Made by a program: the position numbers and the translations under genes. 64,000 bases of DNA from Tilletiopsis washingtonensis (lineage: Eukaryota; Basidiomycota; Exobasidiomycetes; Entylomatales), in the NCBI RefSeq assembly GCF_003144115.1, contig NW_020312023.1, positions 62,001 to 126,000 on the forward strand, in the 5' to 3' direction. Positions 47,170-58,066 of the stretch are shown here, one piece after another. Numbering within the stretch: position 1 is the first letter of the stretch; every line of letters starts with the position of its first letter. The notes beneath the pieces are model-generated. The model worked only from the letters and a program-made list of their open reading frames with translations, had not been told where the DNA came from and made no database searches.

Positions 47170-47876
47170 ATGTCAACTGTGCTACTCGATCACCTCAAGA
47201 CGGTGGGCAACTCGGTGTCGCCGCCGGTCCTCAAGGCCGAGCTCGCCCGCAGCGTCGACCTACTCATGAAGCAGTTCTACGGCGTGTGCGTCTTCCAGAG
47301 CAACGAGCGCGCCCAGTCCTGGATGGCTGTGTGCCAGGACGCATACTACGCTCTCCAACTTCCTAACGAGGATGCAGTGTTTCACTTGCGCGAGTCTCGC
47401 AAGTTCCACGGAGATGCTGCCGCGCTGCTCACCCGCAACAAGCGTCTTGCCGTGCTTGCCGAGGAACCGGCCCAGTACGCTGCAGACTGGCCTCGCGAGC
47501 AGGCAAGCAAGGAGATGCTGCTTCAGCTGGGTCTGGCCGAGATCCGCTTCAAGAGGCAGGCAGAGCTGCTTGGTGAGCCGCTGCGCAACTTCGAGGCGAT
47601 CGCCAACATGAACAAGCGCCGTGAGGCTCTTGAGAAGAGCCTCGAGGATCTCGAGCCTCAGCCGCCGCTCGCTCAGCCAAACATGGGCAAGGGAGCTGCC
47701 AAGGAGGCTGCGGGCCCGAACCCTTTTATCAAGCCTGAAGGCGAGTCAGAAGTGGGTTCTGCCTCGCACTGTGAGACTTGCTCACAGTACTCTTACAGAC
47801 GCCGGAGCAGGCCCTAGCAGCGAGAAGCGCAAGCGCCTCAGCTGAACCAGCGCAGGGCTCGCACAGGCCAAGGTGA
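47170..47876 (+). CDS. Unrecognised helical protein, about 219 aa
   Basis: From the ATG at 47170 the first exon runs to 47751 (194 codons). It is mostly helical: LLDHLKTVGNSVSPPVLKAE, RSVDLLMKQFYGVCVFQS, EDAVFHLRESRKFHGDAAAL, then NKRLAVLAEEPAQYAADWP, LGLAEIRFKRQAELLGEPLR and ANMNKRREALEKSLEDLE. No domain family is recognised. Spacing and charge look like a folded subunit of a complex. The 3' end is uncertain. A 47-nt intron (47752-47798) keeps phase and leads to a stop at 47876, whereas the alternative frame after the same acceptor ends in a lysine-rich EKRKRLS. A further GTGAGA donor at 47,873 leaves room for another exon. Confidence 0.7.
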
Positions 47877-48448
47877 GACTGTGTGCAGTAACTCCCCCTT
47901 TCTTGTCTCCGCTGACACCAGGCCTCCTCCTTGCGCAGCGCTCGTGATGCACGCCGCGGTGTCAAGTCCGGCCATTCAGCAATCCACTCCAGCCCTAGCC
48001 CATCTTGCCGTCTCCGTTTCTCGTCCGACTCGCATCTCATGTCTCTCCCCATAACGACTGAATACTTCTCTTCTCACCCCTCTGTGGCGTGCTCGTGCAA
48101 GTCCGAGCGAACAAGCCCTCGGCCACACCTTGGTGCAACCACGCTGACGCCACCGCGCCACGGGTGCATCGCACAGGGAGTCTACGTGACAGAGCGCAGG
48201 TTCATCTGCCGGCGGAAAGCCTCTTCGTACGTCCTACTCAATCTGACCGGAGGGGAGACCACGAAGCAGCCTTTCGCCGGCTGCGGGCTGCGCATGAGCC
48301 ATGCCGCACTTCGGAACGCCGCCGCTGTGGTGCCTTTCAGATCACCGCATCGTGTCGCAGCAGATCCTCGCGAGTCATACATTCACGTCTCCACCACAGA
48401 AAGCGGCGCTCTCGCCAGAGTCAGACAGTAGCAAGCGCAGCGAGGCGC
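47877..48448. other. Convergent region before the minus-strand transporter gene
   Basis: A 572-bp tail-to-tail spacer. It is pyrimidine-rich near 47,890-48,080 and should hold both 3' UTRs. No gene or repeat was recognised. Confidence 0.45.
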
Positions 48449-49702
48449 TCAGTAGTCGTCCGAACGCGGCAGCGGCAGCACCGGCTGAGGGAAGCAAAAG
48501 CGCGTCAGCTACAGCTCGAGGCGCAGACAGGCCGTTTGCTTTGCTCACCACCGGGATGCCCTCCTCCTGGTTCATGATGGCAGCCGCCAGATACCAGAGG
48601 ACGATGCCGACGATGATGCTGCGGGGTGAAGGCTTGACTCAGCCTCGTGAGCGTGCTCTGCCTATGTCAGGTCAACTTACAACAGCGCGCCGGCGGCCTT
48701 CTGCAGGGCGATCTGCGGCCCACCGTTGCTGCCGAATTGCAGGAAGTTCACGCCGAGAAGGATCAAGGCGATGATGATTTGACTGGGCGAGGCAGAGGAG
48801 TGAGCAAGACCTCGCTCGTCGAAAGCAGAACACGCACAGGGCACCGCCGGAGATGGGCACGGCAGTCTTGAAAGAGGCCATGTAGACGCTGCAGAAACGC
48901 ATGGGCGTCAGCGTCGGCACAAGGTTAGGTTGAGCAAGGCGCTGCATGCCGCTCACAAGAACACCGGGATCATGGCGCAGAAGACTGGTATGCGGGATCA
49001 GTATGGCACGAGTGGCCGCACTTGAGCTGTGTCTCACAAAGGAGCGCTGTGGGCAAGATAGCATCAGCGCTTGGGACTAGAGCAGCCGACGCGTCTCACA
49101 TAGTGCAGAGTAGAGGCTGACGACGCCCGGCAGCAGCTGGCCGCCGGCGGCCTCGATGTAGGCGTTCTGAATACCCGTCCAAGGCAAGAAGACGATCGAC
49201 AGGCCCGAGATCAGGCCTCCGAAACAGCCGCCGAGCGTGGCTGCAAAGGTGTTGCCCTCGGCGAACGCGAAGCAGCAGGCGATGAACAGGCCCGCTCCGC
49301 CGAGAGGCAGGCCCGTCATGACCGAGATGTTGAGCTGCGTGAGGCCTCTGACTCCCACGAGGATCAGGCCGAGGAACAGCTGCACGCGAGAATGAGTCGC
49401 TGCCAGCACGGAAGGGTAGCTTATACACTCACGACATGCGTCTGGATAGCGAGGTCAGCACAGAGCTACACGCGTGAAGCACTGTCACTCACGCCGATGC
49501 CAAGCAGCACGAGCGGCAGCGGATTTCCGATCCGCCGGTGGTAAGTAGGCAGACCAGGCTGCGACGTATCGATCGGGTGGCCGCCGTTGGTGTGGAGGCG
49601 AGTGAAGCGGTGGTTCCCGCTGCGGACGTGCTCGAGCCTGTTCGGGTCGGGCGCAAGGCCCATCTGCTCCTTGAAGCTCGGCTGGCGGTAGGGCTGCGAC
49701 AT
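48449..49702 (-). CDS. GPR1/FUN34/YaaH (AceTr) family membrane protein, 264 aa, nine exons
   Basis: This family (yeast Ady2/Ato, E. coli SatP) moves acetate and other small carboxylates across the plasma membrane through six helices. Exons: 49702-49493, 49441-49433, 49379-49100, 49046-49038, 48984-48957, 48888-48838, 48782-48681, 48618-48549 and 48484-48449, all joining in phase. Seen: a cytosolic N-terminus, RRIGNPLPLVLLGIG (the NPAPLGL motif in altered form, N60-P61), then PLGGAGLFIACCFAFAEGNT followed by FAATLGGCFGGLISGL, TM segments with FKTAVPISGGALL and QIIIALILLGVNFLQF, a last helix before WYLAAAIMNQEEG, and the end PVLPLPRSDDY. Two exons are only 9 nt and another 28 nt. Altered motif residues make the substrate uncertain. 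It faces a second family member at 51,008. Confidence 0.88.
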
Positions 49703-51007
49703 GTCGTAGATATGAGAGGGGGCAAGAGAGGGTGAGCAGGGATGCGGCGGCGGGCCCGCGCCGTGCGATTGTGCTTTTGAGGCATTGACACTCAGGAGCC
49801 ACGACACAGGACATCTGCTCTGGCGAGCGCATCACGACTTGGCTGACAGCGCCGCAGCTTGACCGGCAGCATGCAGGTCTGCGTGCGAAAGTATCGTCCC
49901 CACAAGCTGCGCTCAGCCGAACAGCGGCTGTGCACTGCCGTTTATCGCTCCTCGCACAGCTGCGGGGTTCGCCGTCGGCCGGACTCGACGGGTGCTGCAG
50001 TGCGACAGGCGCGCTCAGGGTGCAACCGGCTGAACGCTGAGGTCGTCCAGCCGGCTCGTCGAGCAACTCTCCCGAATCCGTCGAGCCGTGCCTGCATGCC
50101 GCCGGCGCCTCCAGCGGCGCTTCTGGTCGCCAAGCCGCCAGTGCTCTAGCGCGTGCACGAGCCTCGAACGGCGGAGAGTGGGCAGCAGAAGTAGCACTCC
50201 TTGTGCCATAGCAGCAGCAGTAGCGTCGTGCTGCACTCCGAATAAGGCCCCCGCGCCCGCGCGTTGGCCGGTGTCCTGCACTGCGAGACGGGAGCGGGGT
50301 ATGGTGGCCGGGAAGAGCGCCAGCCGGCTCGGCGCGCACGACAAGCGGGCGTCCCACGCGTGCGGCGGGCGGCGCAAGAACGCAAGCAGCGGATCTCGCG
50401 TGTCGCGGCAAGCGCCGCATAAAATCTGGGGTTAGGCCCGCACTCTAGTGACCTTGAGCCACCGACCCCCGCACCTCCTGCATGCTGCTCCAGGGCCGGA
50501 TCAGCGCAGGGGCTCTCCCGTCGGCTCCCTGCCGCTCTGCAGCACGCAGCTGAGGTCGCAGGCCTTTGCTGCAGAACGTCTGATCTGCACGATGGCACGT
50601 CGCGCGCAAGGCACAGCAGCTTCTATGCGGGGCCCCGCACTTCGCGCTTGGCCATGCCACCCGGCTGCACGTCCGGCTAAGGGCGCCTCAAGCGTGCAGC
50701 CGGTCGCCGTCCCAGCGCTCGGATGCGGGTCCAGCATTTGCTGCTGGGCGCTGTGCACCATCTCGACATCGTGCTGCTGGGCTGCTGTGCCGGATCGCGA
50801 CACAGAGCGACCTCTGCGAAGGCGCCGCCATCGCGCCTAATCCGGTCTGGGCGAAAGCGGGTCGAGAGGCAAGCCGTTTGGAAGAGCATCTCGCGGCAAC
50901 TCAGCGCTACATATAGCGAGATTGATCCGTGGGCCCCCCTCCCATGCTTCGATCTCTGCTTCGCTCTCCTCGATTATTCTTCGCCCTCTGCTCAGCGCCT
51001 CAACGCC
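49703..51007. promoter_or_regulatory. Divergent 1.3-kb region between two AceTr genes
   Basis: Both transporter genes start outward from this region, so co-regulation is possible (inference). A TATA-like string sits 91 bp before the plus-strand ATG (listed separately). Neither CreA/Mig1-type sites nor an acetate-response element could be assigned safely in such GC-rich sequence. Only overlapping short frames were seen. Confidence 0.5.
50908..50917 (+). promoter_or_regulatory. TATA-like element upstream of the plus-strand AceTr gene
   Basis: TACATATAGC, one of very few AT-rich strings in this region, lies 91 bp before the ATG at 51008. The distance suits a fungal TATA box; function is inference. 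Confidence 0.3.
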
Positions 51008-52079
51008 ATGTCGCTCCTCACTCAGCCCGCACCTGCACCTGCGCTGGATCGCAACAGCCAGAACTCGCGCGAGAAGGAAGGGCCCGTGGGCTACCAGCCC
51101 GTACAGGAGCCGTACCGCAGTGAGTGTCGCAGCGGCGGATTGGCTCTGCCAGAACGCTTCACTGATGGGTATCCGCTGCGACAGCCCACAGCGGCCACAT
51201 CGCCAATGACGACGTGAGAGACACAGCGAGCGGGAGGTTATGATTTGCGGCTGATCATGGTTCTGCCTCGTAGCTGATTGCGGTCGCCTCGAGCCACCGG
51301 CGCATCGCCAACCCTGGTGGGTCCGCGTCCAGACCTGCATCTGCCGCACAAAGCTGACCATGCCCTCGCAGTGCCCATGGCGATGTACGGCTTTGGCACG
51401 ACGCTGCTCCTCTACTCGCTGTACAATCTGCACGTCGCCGGCGTGCAGACGCCCAACGCCATCGTCTCGGTGGCCATCTGCTTTGGCGGCTTCACCCAGG
51501 TGCTCGCCGGCCTCTGGGAGTTCGTCAGCGGCAACACGGTGCGTCGCCGCGACTGCCTCGAAGTGCAAGATCAGGGGCGCTGACGCCTTGACCAGTTCGG
51601 TGCCACTCTGTTCGTGTCCTATGGCTGTTTCTGGTGGGGCATCGCCACGCTCTTCGTCCCGTTCTTCGGTCTCACCGGCACGTACGACGGCGTGCCGAAT
51701 ATCTACTCGCCTCAGGGCCTGGGCGCGACGGAGACCGCTGATGCGTTCGGCCTCTACCTCTTCGTCTGGATGGGCATCACTCTGGTCTTCCTCTTCTCTT
51801 CGCTGCGCTCGAGCGTCGCCATGATCGCTTTCTTGGCGCTCCTCACCGTGTGAGTAGATTTTCGGGCACCAATATGCTCCCTCGCTAACCTTCGCGCGCA
51901 GCACGCTGGGCCTCCTCGGCGGCTACCAGTACATGCAGATGGCGAGCCTCGAGCGTGCTGGAGGTGCTGTCGGCTGTGTCACCGCCTTTGCGGCGTACTG
52001 GTGCGGATCCTCTAGCTTCTTCACCCCCCGTACTACGTACTTTCAGCTGCCTGTGGGCGACCTGAGCCTCAAGGATTAG
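51008..52079 (+). CDS. GPR1/FUN34/YaaH (AceTr) family membrane protein, 260 aa
   Basis: Six exons: 51008-51119, 51185-51213, 51274-51316, 51372-51538, 51596-51849 and 51902-52079. The acceptor of exon 2 was chosen because it alone keeps phase and gives SGHIANDDLIAVASSHRRIA. Seen: NPVPMAMYGFGTTLLLYSLY (altered NPAPLGL motif, N60), VAICFGGFTQVLAGLWEFVS then GNTFGATLFVSYGCFWWGIA, both strong family signatures, the helix FGLYLFVWMGITLVFLFSSL, and a last part with GLLGGYQYMQMA. The C-terminus TYFQLPVGDLSLKD is typical of fungal members. It should be a six-helix plasma-membrane carboxylate or ammonium-linked transporter. It keeps the family core much better than its neighbour at 48,449. Confidence 0.92.
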
Positions 52080-52477
52080 CTCTGCCGGCGTCGTCGGCCG
52101 CTCTGTCTTCACGTAGGGGGTGTCGCGGGCGCGGCGCTCCTGTGGGACGCGCCGAACCACCACGGTCTCTCGGAGCCGCGTCAGACTTTAATGTCATTGT
52201 ACCTCCTGGCTTATCGTGCGAATGCTTCTCGATCAAAGCAGCACCTTCCGATCTAAGTCTGCGGTATGCTGTGTCGTGCAAAGGAGGCCTGGGGAGAAGG
52301 GGGGTAGCAGTGTGTCCCGATTCCCGCGCGACACGAGCGTGTTGCTGCTGGCGTGGAGTGGAGGCGCGCGGCGCGCGCACGGCCTCGCGCGCCTTGCTTC
52401 CCCACTCCATCCACCGCTCGCACCGCACCGTACCCCGCACTCGCCGAATTTGCGCGGCCGCGGCCAGACGTTTCACC
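52080..52477. other. Intergenic region between AceTr and TFIIIC90 genes
   Basis: 398 bp between two plus-strand genes; it holds the transporter 3' UTR and the TFIIIC promoter. No specific element was recognised. Confidence 0.45.
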
Positions 52478-55400
52478 ATGCCCGCAGCCGTACGTCGCCG
52501 TGCGGGCGCGAGCGCCGCGGCTTCCGGCTCCCAGGACGCCGAAGGCAGCCACAGCGCCCAGGGCGTAGAGAGCAGCCGCGATGGGGCCGCAGCGCCCGTT
52601 CCCGATGCTCAGCTGTGCCGCCTCGCATCGATCGAGCTGAGCGGCACGCCCTCGGTAATGGGCTCGTGCGTCGCGCTCAGCCCGGCCGGCCAGGCGGCCT
52701 TCGTCTCGCCAGCGGCGATCCACGTGCTCGTACGTCGCAGTGACGGGCTGCTGCTGCGCGGCGGCACTGACTTCGTCTTGCACAGACGCCTGCATGGACG
52801 CTTGCACCTCTGTCCGATACCAGTGCACCGAGCAGCAGAGACCTCAGCATGCGCCTACTCCCTGGCCTGGAGGTGCCGACACTGGAGCGCAGCGCGGCAC
52901 TGTCGTGTGCGGCGTACACGGCCATTCGAATCGATCCTCTGCTCGCGCCAGCCAGGGACGACCACAGCACAGGCAGAGCGCTCGGCCAAGGTCAGTCTGT
53001 CGCTCCGTGACTGTGAGGCTGAGCTGACGGTACGCGCGTAGACTACGCGGCGTTTCCCGTCGGTCTCGACAAGCTGGGCTGGAAAGCGGCTGCCTGGTCG
53101 CCGCAGCCGTTTGGGAGCCTGAACAGGTGCGTCCTGCAGCCCTCGCTGTTGGCGTCGACCAGCGGCTGAGTGATTTGCAGCCCGCTACTGGCTGCGCTAG
53201 ACTCGAGTCTGCGCGTGTCCGTCTTCCACGCCAAGTCAGATCCTGTGCGCGGTCCGTACGAAGTGGTGGGTGGCGTGTTAGTGGACTTGTGCTCGATTGG
53301 CGCTGATGTTCGAGCCGCGCAGAGGGACTATCTGAGCGTGCCGGGAGCGGACAAGGACGCAGAGGGTGCTCCGTCCCGCAAAGACTTTCTGCGGCGACAG
53401 ATCACCTGTGAGGCTGCTTGAAGCCGTGTGCGAGGCGCTGGCTGATCCGCCCTCGGCAGGCATGACGTGGCTTCCAAGCACAGCTCGGGAGCAAGAGCAC
53501 ACAGGCACCGCTCCCTTGCAGTCCAGCTGCCATCTCCTCGCTGCGACGCGCCTCGGCGAGCTCCTGCTCTGGCGGTTTGCCGCAGGAAGACGGGCAGAGT
53601 TCGTCTGCTCAACACAGGCCGCGCCGAAGGCTGTCTGCGGACTGAGCGTGGGCCAGTGGACAGAAGCTGCGCATGAACAGAGCAGTGAGTGTGTTCCTTC
53701 AGGTCTCCGCTCGCCGTCTGACGCCGCTCGTAGTCCGTATCGCGATGCAATCCGTGTCGAGCGTCCACACGGCATCCGTGTCATTCAGCGCGGACGGGAC
53801 GCTTTCCCTCTCCTCCTCGTCGGCCTCGTTTGCCTTTGCGCATCAGTCTGCGCTGTCTGCCTGGGCCGGCGATGCGCTTTACCTCGCCTCTCCCGGCGCA
53901 CTGCACCGGTGGGTGCCGGGCGCGCCGTCGTCCCATGTCGAGCTGGGCGCAGACGACGCAGGCCGGGGAGACCGGCTCAGCCCTGCTGCCTGTGAGTCTG
54001 GAGGTCACACATGCACATGCGTTGCTGACGGCCTGCCAGCGCTCGTCGCGACCCACGATGGACTGGACTTGGTCCTCGCGGACGGGCTGCAATACCACGT
54101 CAAGCTGTCGCACTTTTCTGCACGAGCGGAGGCGCTCTTGCCGACCAAGCTCGCCCTACCGAAGGCGCACCTCGCCGCCATTGGGCACGCCGTGCACGAT
54201 CTGCAGGCATCATACGAGGCGGAGCAAGGACTGTGGGCTCTCTCTGGCCCTGCAGGCCATTCACTGGACGGGCAGAGCCAGGCCTCACTCCGGTGGGCAG
54301 TGCATCGGTTAGCACGAACGGACGCCTTGCGTAGCGCGCGCAACTGACATCGGCGTGCAGTGCGGACACCCTGGGCCAGTTTCGCTACGCCAGGCATCCG
54401 GCCTTGAGCGCGACTCTGCTCCTTTCGTTGCCCGCCGAAGAGGGACCGTTTCAGCCATCAGAGAGGGCGACTGCGCTGTTGCGGCACCAGACGGCCGCCA
54501 CTGGTAAGCGCGCTGCAAAGCGCTCTGCTGTGTCCGGGCTCACATCACTTCGCGCCTGGTCAGCTTGGAACTCGGCAGCTCGCTTCGCGCCCCTCCTGGC
54601 GTACTACCACGCGCTGCCGCGGTCCGCAAGGGCGAGCGTTGTCGACGCTGTCCACCGAGAAGTGGAAGCCAGGCGCGACGCTGAAGGTGTTGAGGAGCTG
54701 CAAGGCGTCGTTTGGCTCAGCACCTGGCTGGCAGTAAGTCTGCACTTGACAGTGGCGCCTCAAGCAGTCTCTGACCTCGCGTGCACAGTCACAAAGCGCC
54801 GAGAGCAGTAGAGCGAACATCGTCCAGACGCTAGACCACGCCAAGCGCAGTGTGATTCGCGCCAATCTGCGTGCCAGGCTGCAGAGGATCATCGGAGCGC
54901 TAAACGGGCGAAATGGGCACGCAGGTCAGTGATGCCCGCTCATGAGCATGCTCTTGTCTGACAGTGAGACGCAGACACGCATGAGTCGGCTTCGTACTAC
55001 AAGCGCACTGCCGCCCTCGGCTTGCTGGCCTCGACGGACGGCTCCGACGCGCAGATGCGCAGCCAGGCCTCGAAGCTTCTGCAGAGCTTCCTCACCAAGG
55101 CGCAGGCCAAGGCTACGGAGCAGGCGTGGACCGCGCAGGCCCAGGTGCGGATCCTGGCTGTACGGCCCTGCATGCCATGTCTGACTCTCCTCGCTGCAGA
55201 CGGATGTCGGCGTCGACACGGGAGAGACCTGTCCGGTGTGCAGTGCGAGCGTCGCGCTCAGTCTGCAGCATGCAGACTTGGCAAAGTGCGCCAGCGGCCA
55301 CATCTGGTGTGAGTCGCAGCGAACGTGCTGGCGTGGCTGCGCCCTGACCTACTTCTGCCTTGCAGCCAGGTGCTCAGTCACGCTGCGCCTGCTAGAGACG

Positions 55401-55604
55401 GGCGCCCGCAGCTGCGGCTGGTGCGGCGCGCAAGCGGCGCTGGCGCCGCCAGAGCTTCGCGACACCGGCGATCACAACGCTGCCGGCGAGGCGATGGAGC
55501 TAGACGCACCAGAGCAGCACCAGGAGGGCAGCGAGCTCAGCGAGCTGAAGCGGCAGACGCGCTGCGGCATCTGCGGCGGGCCGTGGTGTGTGCTTGGCGG
55601 CTGA
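52478..55604 (+). CDS. SFC9: TFIIIC90-like subunit of the RNA polymerase III factor TFIIIC
   Basis: TFIIIC binds the internal promoters of tRNA genes; the 90-kDa-type subunit (human GTF3C4, fission yeast Sfc9) bridges it to TFIIIB and Pol III. Thirteen exons: 52478-52729, 52786-52990, 53042-53126, 53181-53265, 53323-53407, 53460-53684, 53734-53991, 54040-54307, 54361-54733, 54789-54924, 54975-55144, 55200-55308 and 55366-55604, giving 829 aa. The N-terminal half has WD-like blades (PSVMGSCVALSPAGQAAFVS, LGWKAAAWSPQPFGS, LLAALDSSLRVSVF, LLAATRLGELLLWRF). The C-terminal TFIIIC zinc finger is clear: CPVC (about residue 725), KCASGHIWSRCSVTL, CGWC and CGICGGPWC. The identity rests mainly on this finger. 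The 48-nt intron 53992-54039 is a multiple of three without a stop. Confidence 0.85.
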
Positions 55605-55686
55605 TACTCCCGGTGGCGAGCCAATTCATACCCTGCACGACTCTGCTTGAGGATCGATTGACGGAGAAGTGGGAGGATAATGTACA

Positions 55687-57770
55687 TCATGCCGCGAAGC
55701 CGGCGCCCGGAGCAGCCAGGAACGCCTGCAGCCAGTCCCAGCCGAGCTCGTCCGTGGCCATGTCGCCGTCGAGCAGCGTCTGCTCGCCAATGGCGACGAG
55801 CGCGTCTGCGGCGCTTGCCTCGCGCGTCGGCTCCACGAGGCGGCACAGCGCGTCGAGGTAGCGGGCACTCAGATGCACCGCGTTCTCGGCAGCCGAGGCC
55901 GGCAGCGCAGAGGCGGCCGCGCTCATGGCGGCCGCGGCGGCGCGAATGCTGCCCATGCTCTGCGGCGCGGCCAGGTTGGAGATCGAAGCGAACGTCAATC
56001 CCTCGTAGCCGGCATCCGCGAGCGCTGCAGGCAAGAGGTGCAGGTAGATGACGAGCAGCGCGGCATGCGCAGCCAGGACGACGAGCGAGTCTGGAATGTG
56101 CGCCAGCTCGGTGGCCGAGAGTAGCGGCATCTGCGCGAGGACGCCGAGCGCGCCGTCGAGGCAGAGGCGGAAGGTGCGCTCCACGGCATCGGCAGAGGCC
56201 AGCGAGACGCGCTTGTTGTTGTCGACGGCTGCCGCCTGGAGCGCGGCTCGCAGTGCACTCTTCAGCGCGACGGCGCACACCTGCATCTTGACGCTGTTGC
56301 GAAAGAGGAACAGCCCAACTGTGCGGCAGTTCGCGGCGGCGTGGCTCTGCCACGACGCGAGCCGAGACTCGAACGTCCACTGCGCCTCCCACGCCTCGAG
56401 GTCTCCGACGAAGCGCGCGAGCAGCGACGTCTGGGCGGCAGAGCCGAGGTGCGTGTCGGAGCGCTCCAGCTGGTCCAGCGCCGTGCGGTACCGCAGTTGC
56501 AGCTCCGTGCTGGCCGCATCGCAGGCGAGAAACCAGTCGCACGCCTGGACATCTGGGCTGCGTGCCCAGGCAGAGAGGTGCAGGCCCAGAGCAGCATCGC
56601 CGACGCCGGCCTGGCGCCCCGGCGGGCAGTGATGCAAGACGTAGACGTTCTGCTGCACATGATTGAAGAGCAGGATCCTCTCGTCGCGTCTGCTCGCCTG
56701 CGCGTGCAATGCATCGCCACGCTTGGCAGAGGCAAAAGTGACACCGCCGTGCAGCGCCGCGATACGATCGGCGTAGCCCAGATACAGCTCGGAGAAGTCG
56801 TCGTCCGGCGACTTCCAGACGGTCAGAAGCAGGAACGCAAGGACGACATCGAGGGAGCACTGCGCCTCTGCGAACGCGAGCACCGCCAGCGTGCGGGTGT
56901 GCGCCGCGAGCCTGGCTTTCCAGTCTGAGAAAGCGAGCGACGGACGGTAGCGTGCCGCGACGTAGAGCACCGTGCACAGCAGAAAGGGCCTGGACGCCAG
57001 GTCCGGCAGTGCCCAGCCTTCACCGTCCATGACGCCGAGCCAAGGCTTCAGGTGCTCGTCGAAGTACGCGAGCAGCTCGTCGACCTGAGCATCGGCAATC
57101 GTACAGGCCAGGCGGGGGTCTCGTGGTGCCAGCAGGTCGATCATGGCGGGCAGGCCCGCGAGGGTGCGATCGCGGCCGCTGGGCTGTGCGCCCGCCTCGG
57201 GGCTGTGCAGCAGCTGGCGGAGCGTCACGCCACCAGGCTGCCCGGAGCGTGATCGCGCGGCCCCGGCAGAGTGCAGGTCAGACACATCGGCGTCGCCAGA
57301 GGACACAAACGTGTACGTCGAGGTGCGCGGCGCGGCCATGAGCGTGTGCCAGACGTGCTGCCGCAGCAGAGCGTCGCGCAGCATAGCCGGCGCCTCGGCG
57401 CCAAGCGGCGCCGTCGTCTGAGTGGCATGCTCGGAAAAGGGGCTCGTAGCATGCGGAGAGGCAGACGGCGCTGTCGAGGCGCTCGTCGTCGCTGTCGGGC
57501 CCGGCGCTGCGGCCAGCTTGCTGACTGCCTTGCGTCCGCGCTTGCGGGGCGCTTCGAAGCGGCATTCGAAGCTGTGCGTCTCGCAGCGCTGGCACGGTTG
57601 TGCTGCGTCGGCTGTGGATCTGCGACACTTGACCTGCGGCGATGTGCCTCAGCGCTGGGTGATGAGGCGCGTCACTCAGCGACACGCTGCGGGCTGACCT
57701 TGTTCAGGCGGCACTCGAGACACGCCGCTGGCGAGGCGCTCGAGGCGGGCGCGCTGGCGATGCGCGCCAT
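55687..57770 (-). CDS. Zn2Cys6 transcription factor, 672 aa
   Basis: Two exons, 57770-57699 and 57633-55687, join at phase 0. The zinc cluster is split by the 65-nt intron: CLECRLNK is at the end of exon 1, and VKCRRSTADAAQPCQRC then ETHSFEC at the start of exon 2. A basic linker (RKRGRKAVSK) and a Ser/Thr-rich stretch follow. The rest is a helical fungal TF domain: LLCTVLYVAARYRPSLAF, VVLAFLLLTVWKSPDDDFSE, LYLGYADRIAALHG, LVVLAAHAALLVIYLHLLP, and a C-terminal acidic patch (TDELGWDWLQAFLA) that could activate transcription. No target pathway can be named. It ends 82 bp from the stop of the TFIIIC90 gene. Confidence 0.9.
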
Positions 57771-58066
57771 CGTGCGATCAGCGGCGCTGCGAGCCGCTCG
57801 AGCAGGCCTGCCCGCCGAGCTGCATTGATCTACGGGCCGAGGGGGCAGCTGCTCTGCGGCGCGAGAGGTGTGCGAAGAGGTGGTGGTGAGGTGCAGCAAG
57901 CAGGCTCGGCACTGCGCGGCGCTCGCTCGCCCACCCCACGGCGAGGCGCGGCGCGGCGGCGCCGCGCGCGGCTTGCTTTCTCTCTCCCACATCCCAATGC
58001 AGCGCTCAAGCTCATCTCTCTCGCAGGCAGCAGGTGCATGTGTATTTCACTAGTCCGTGACACACT

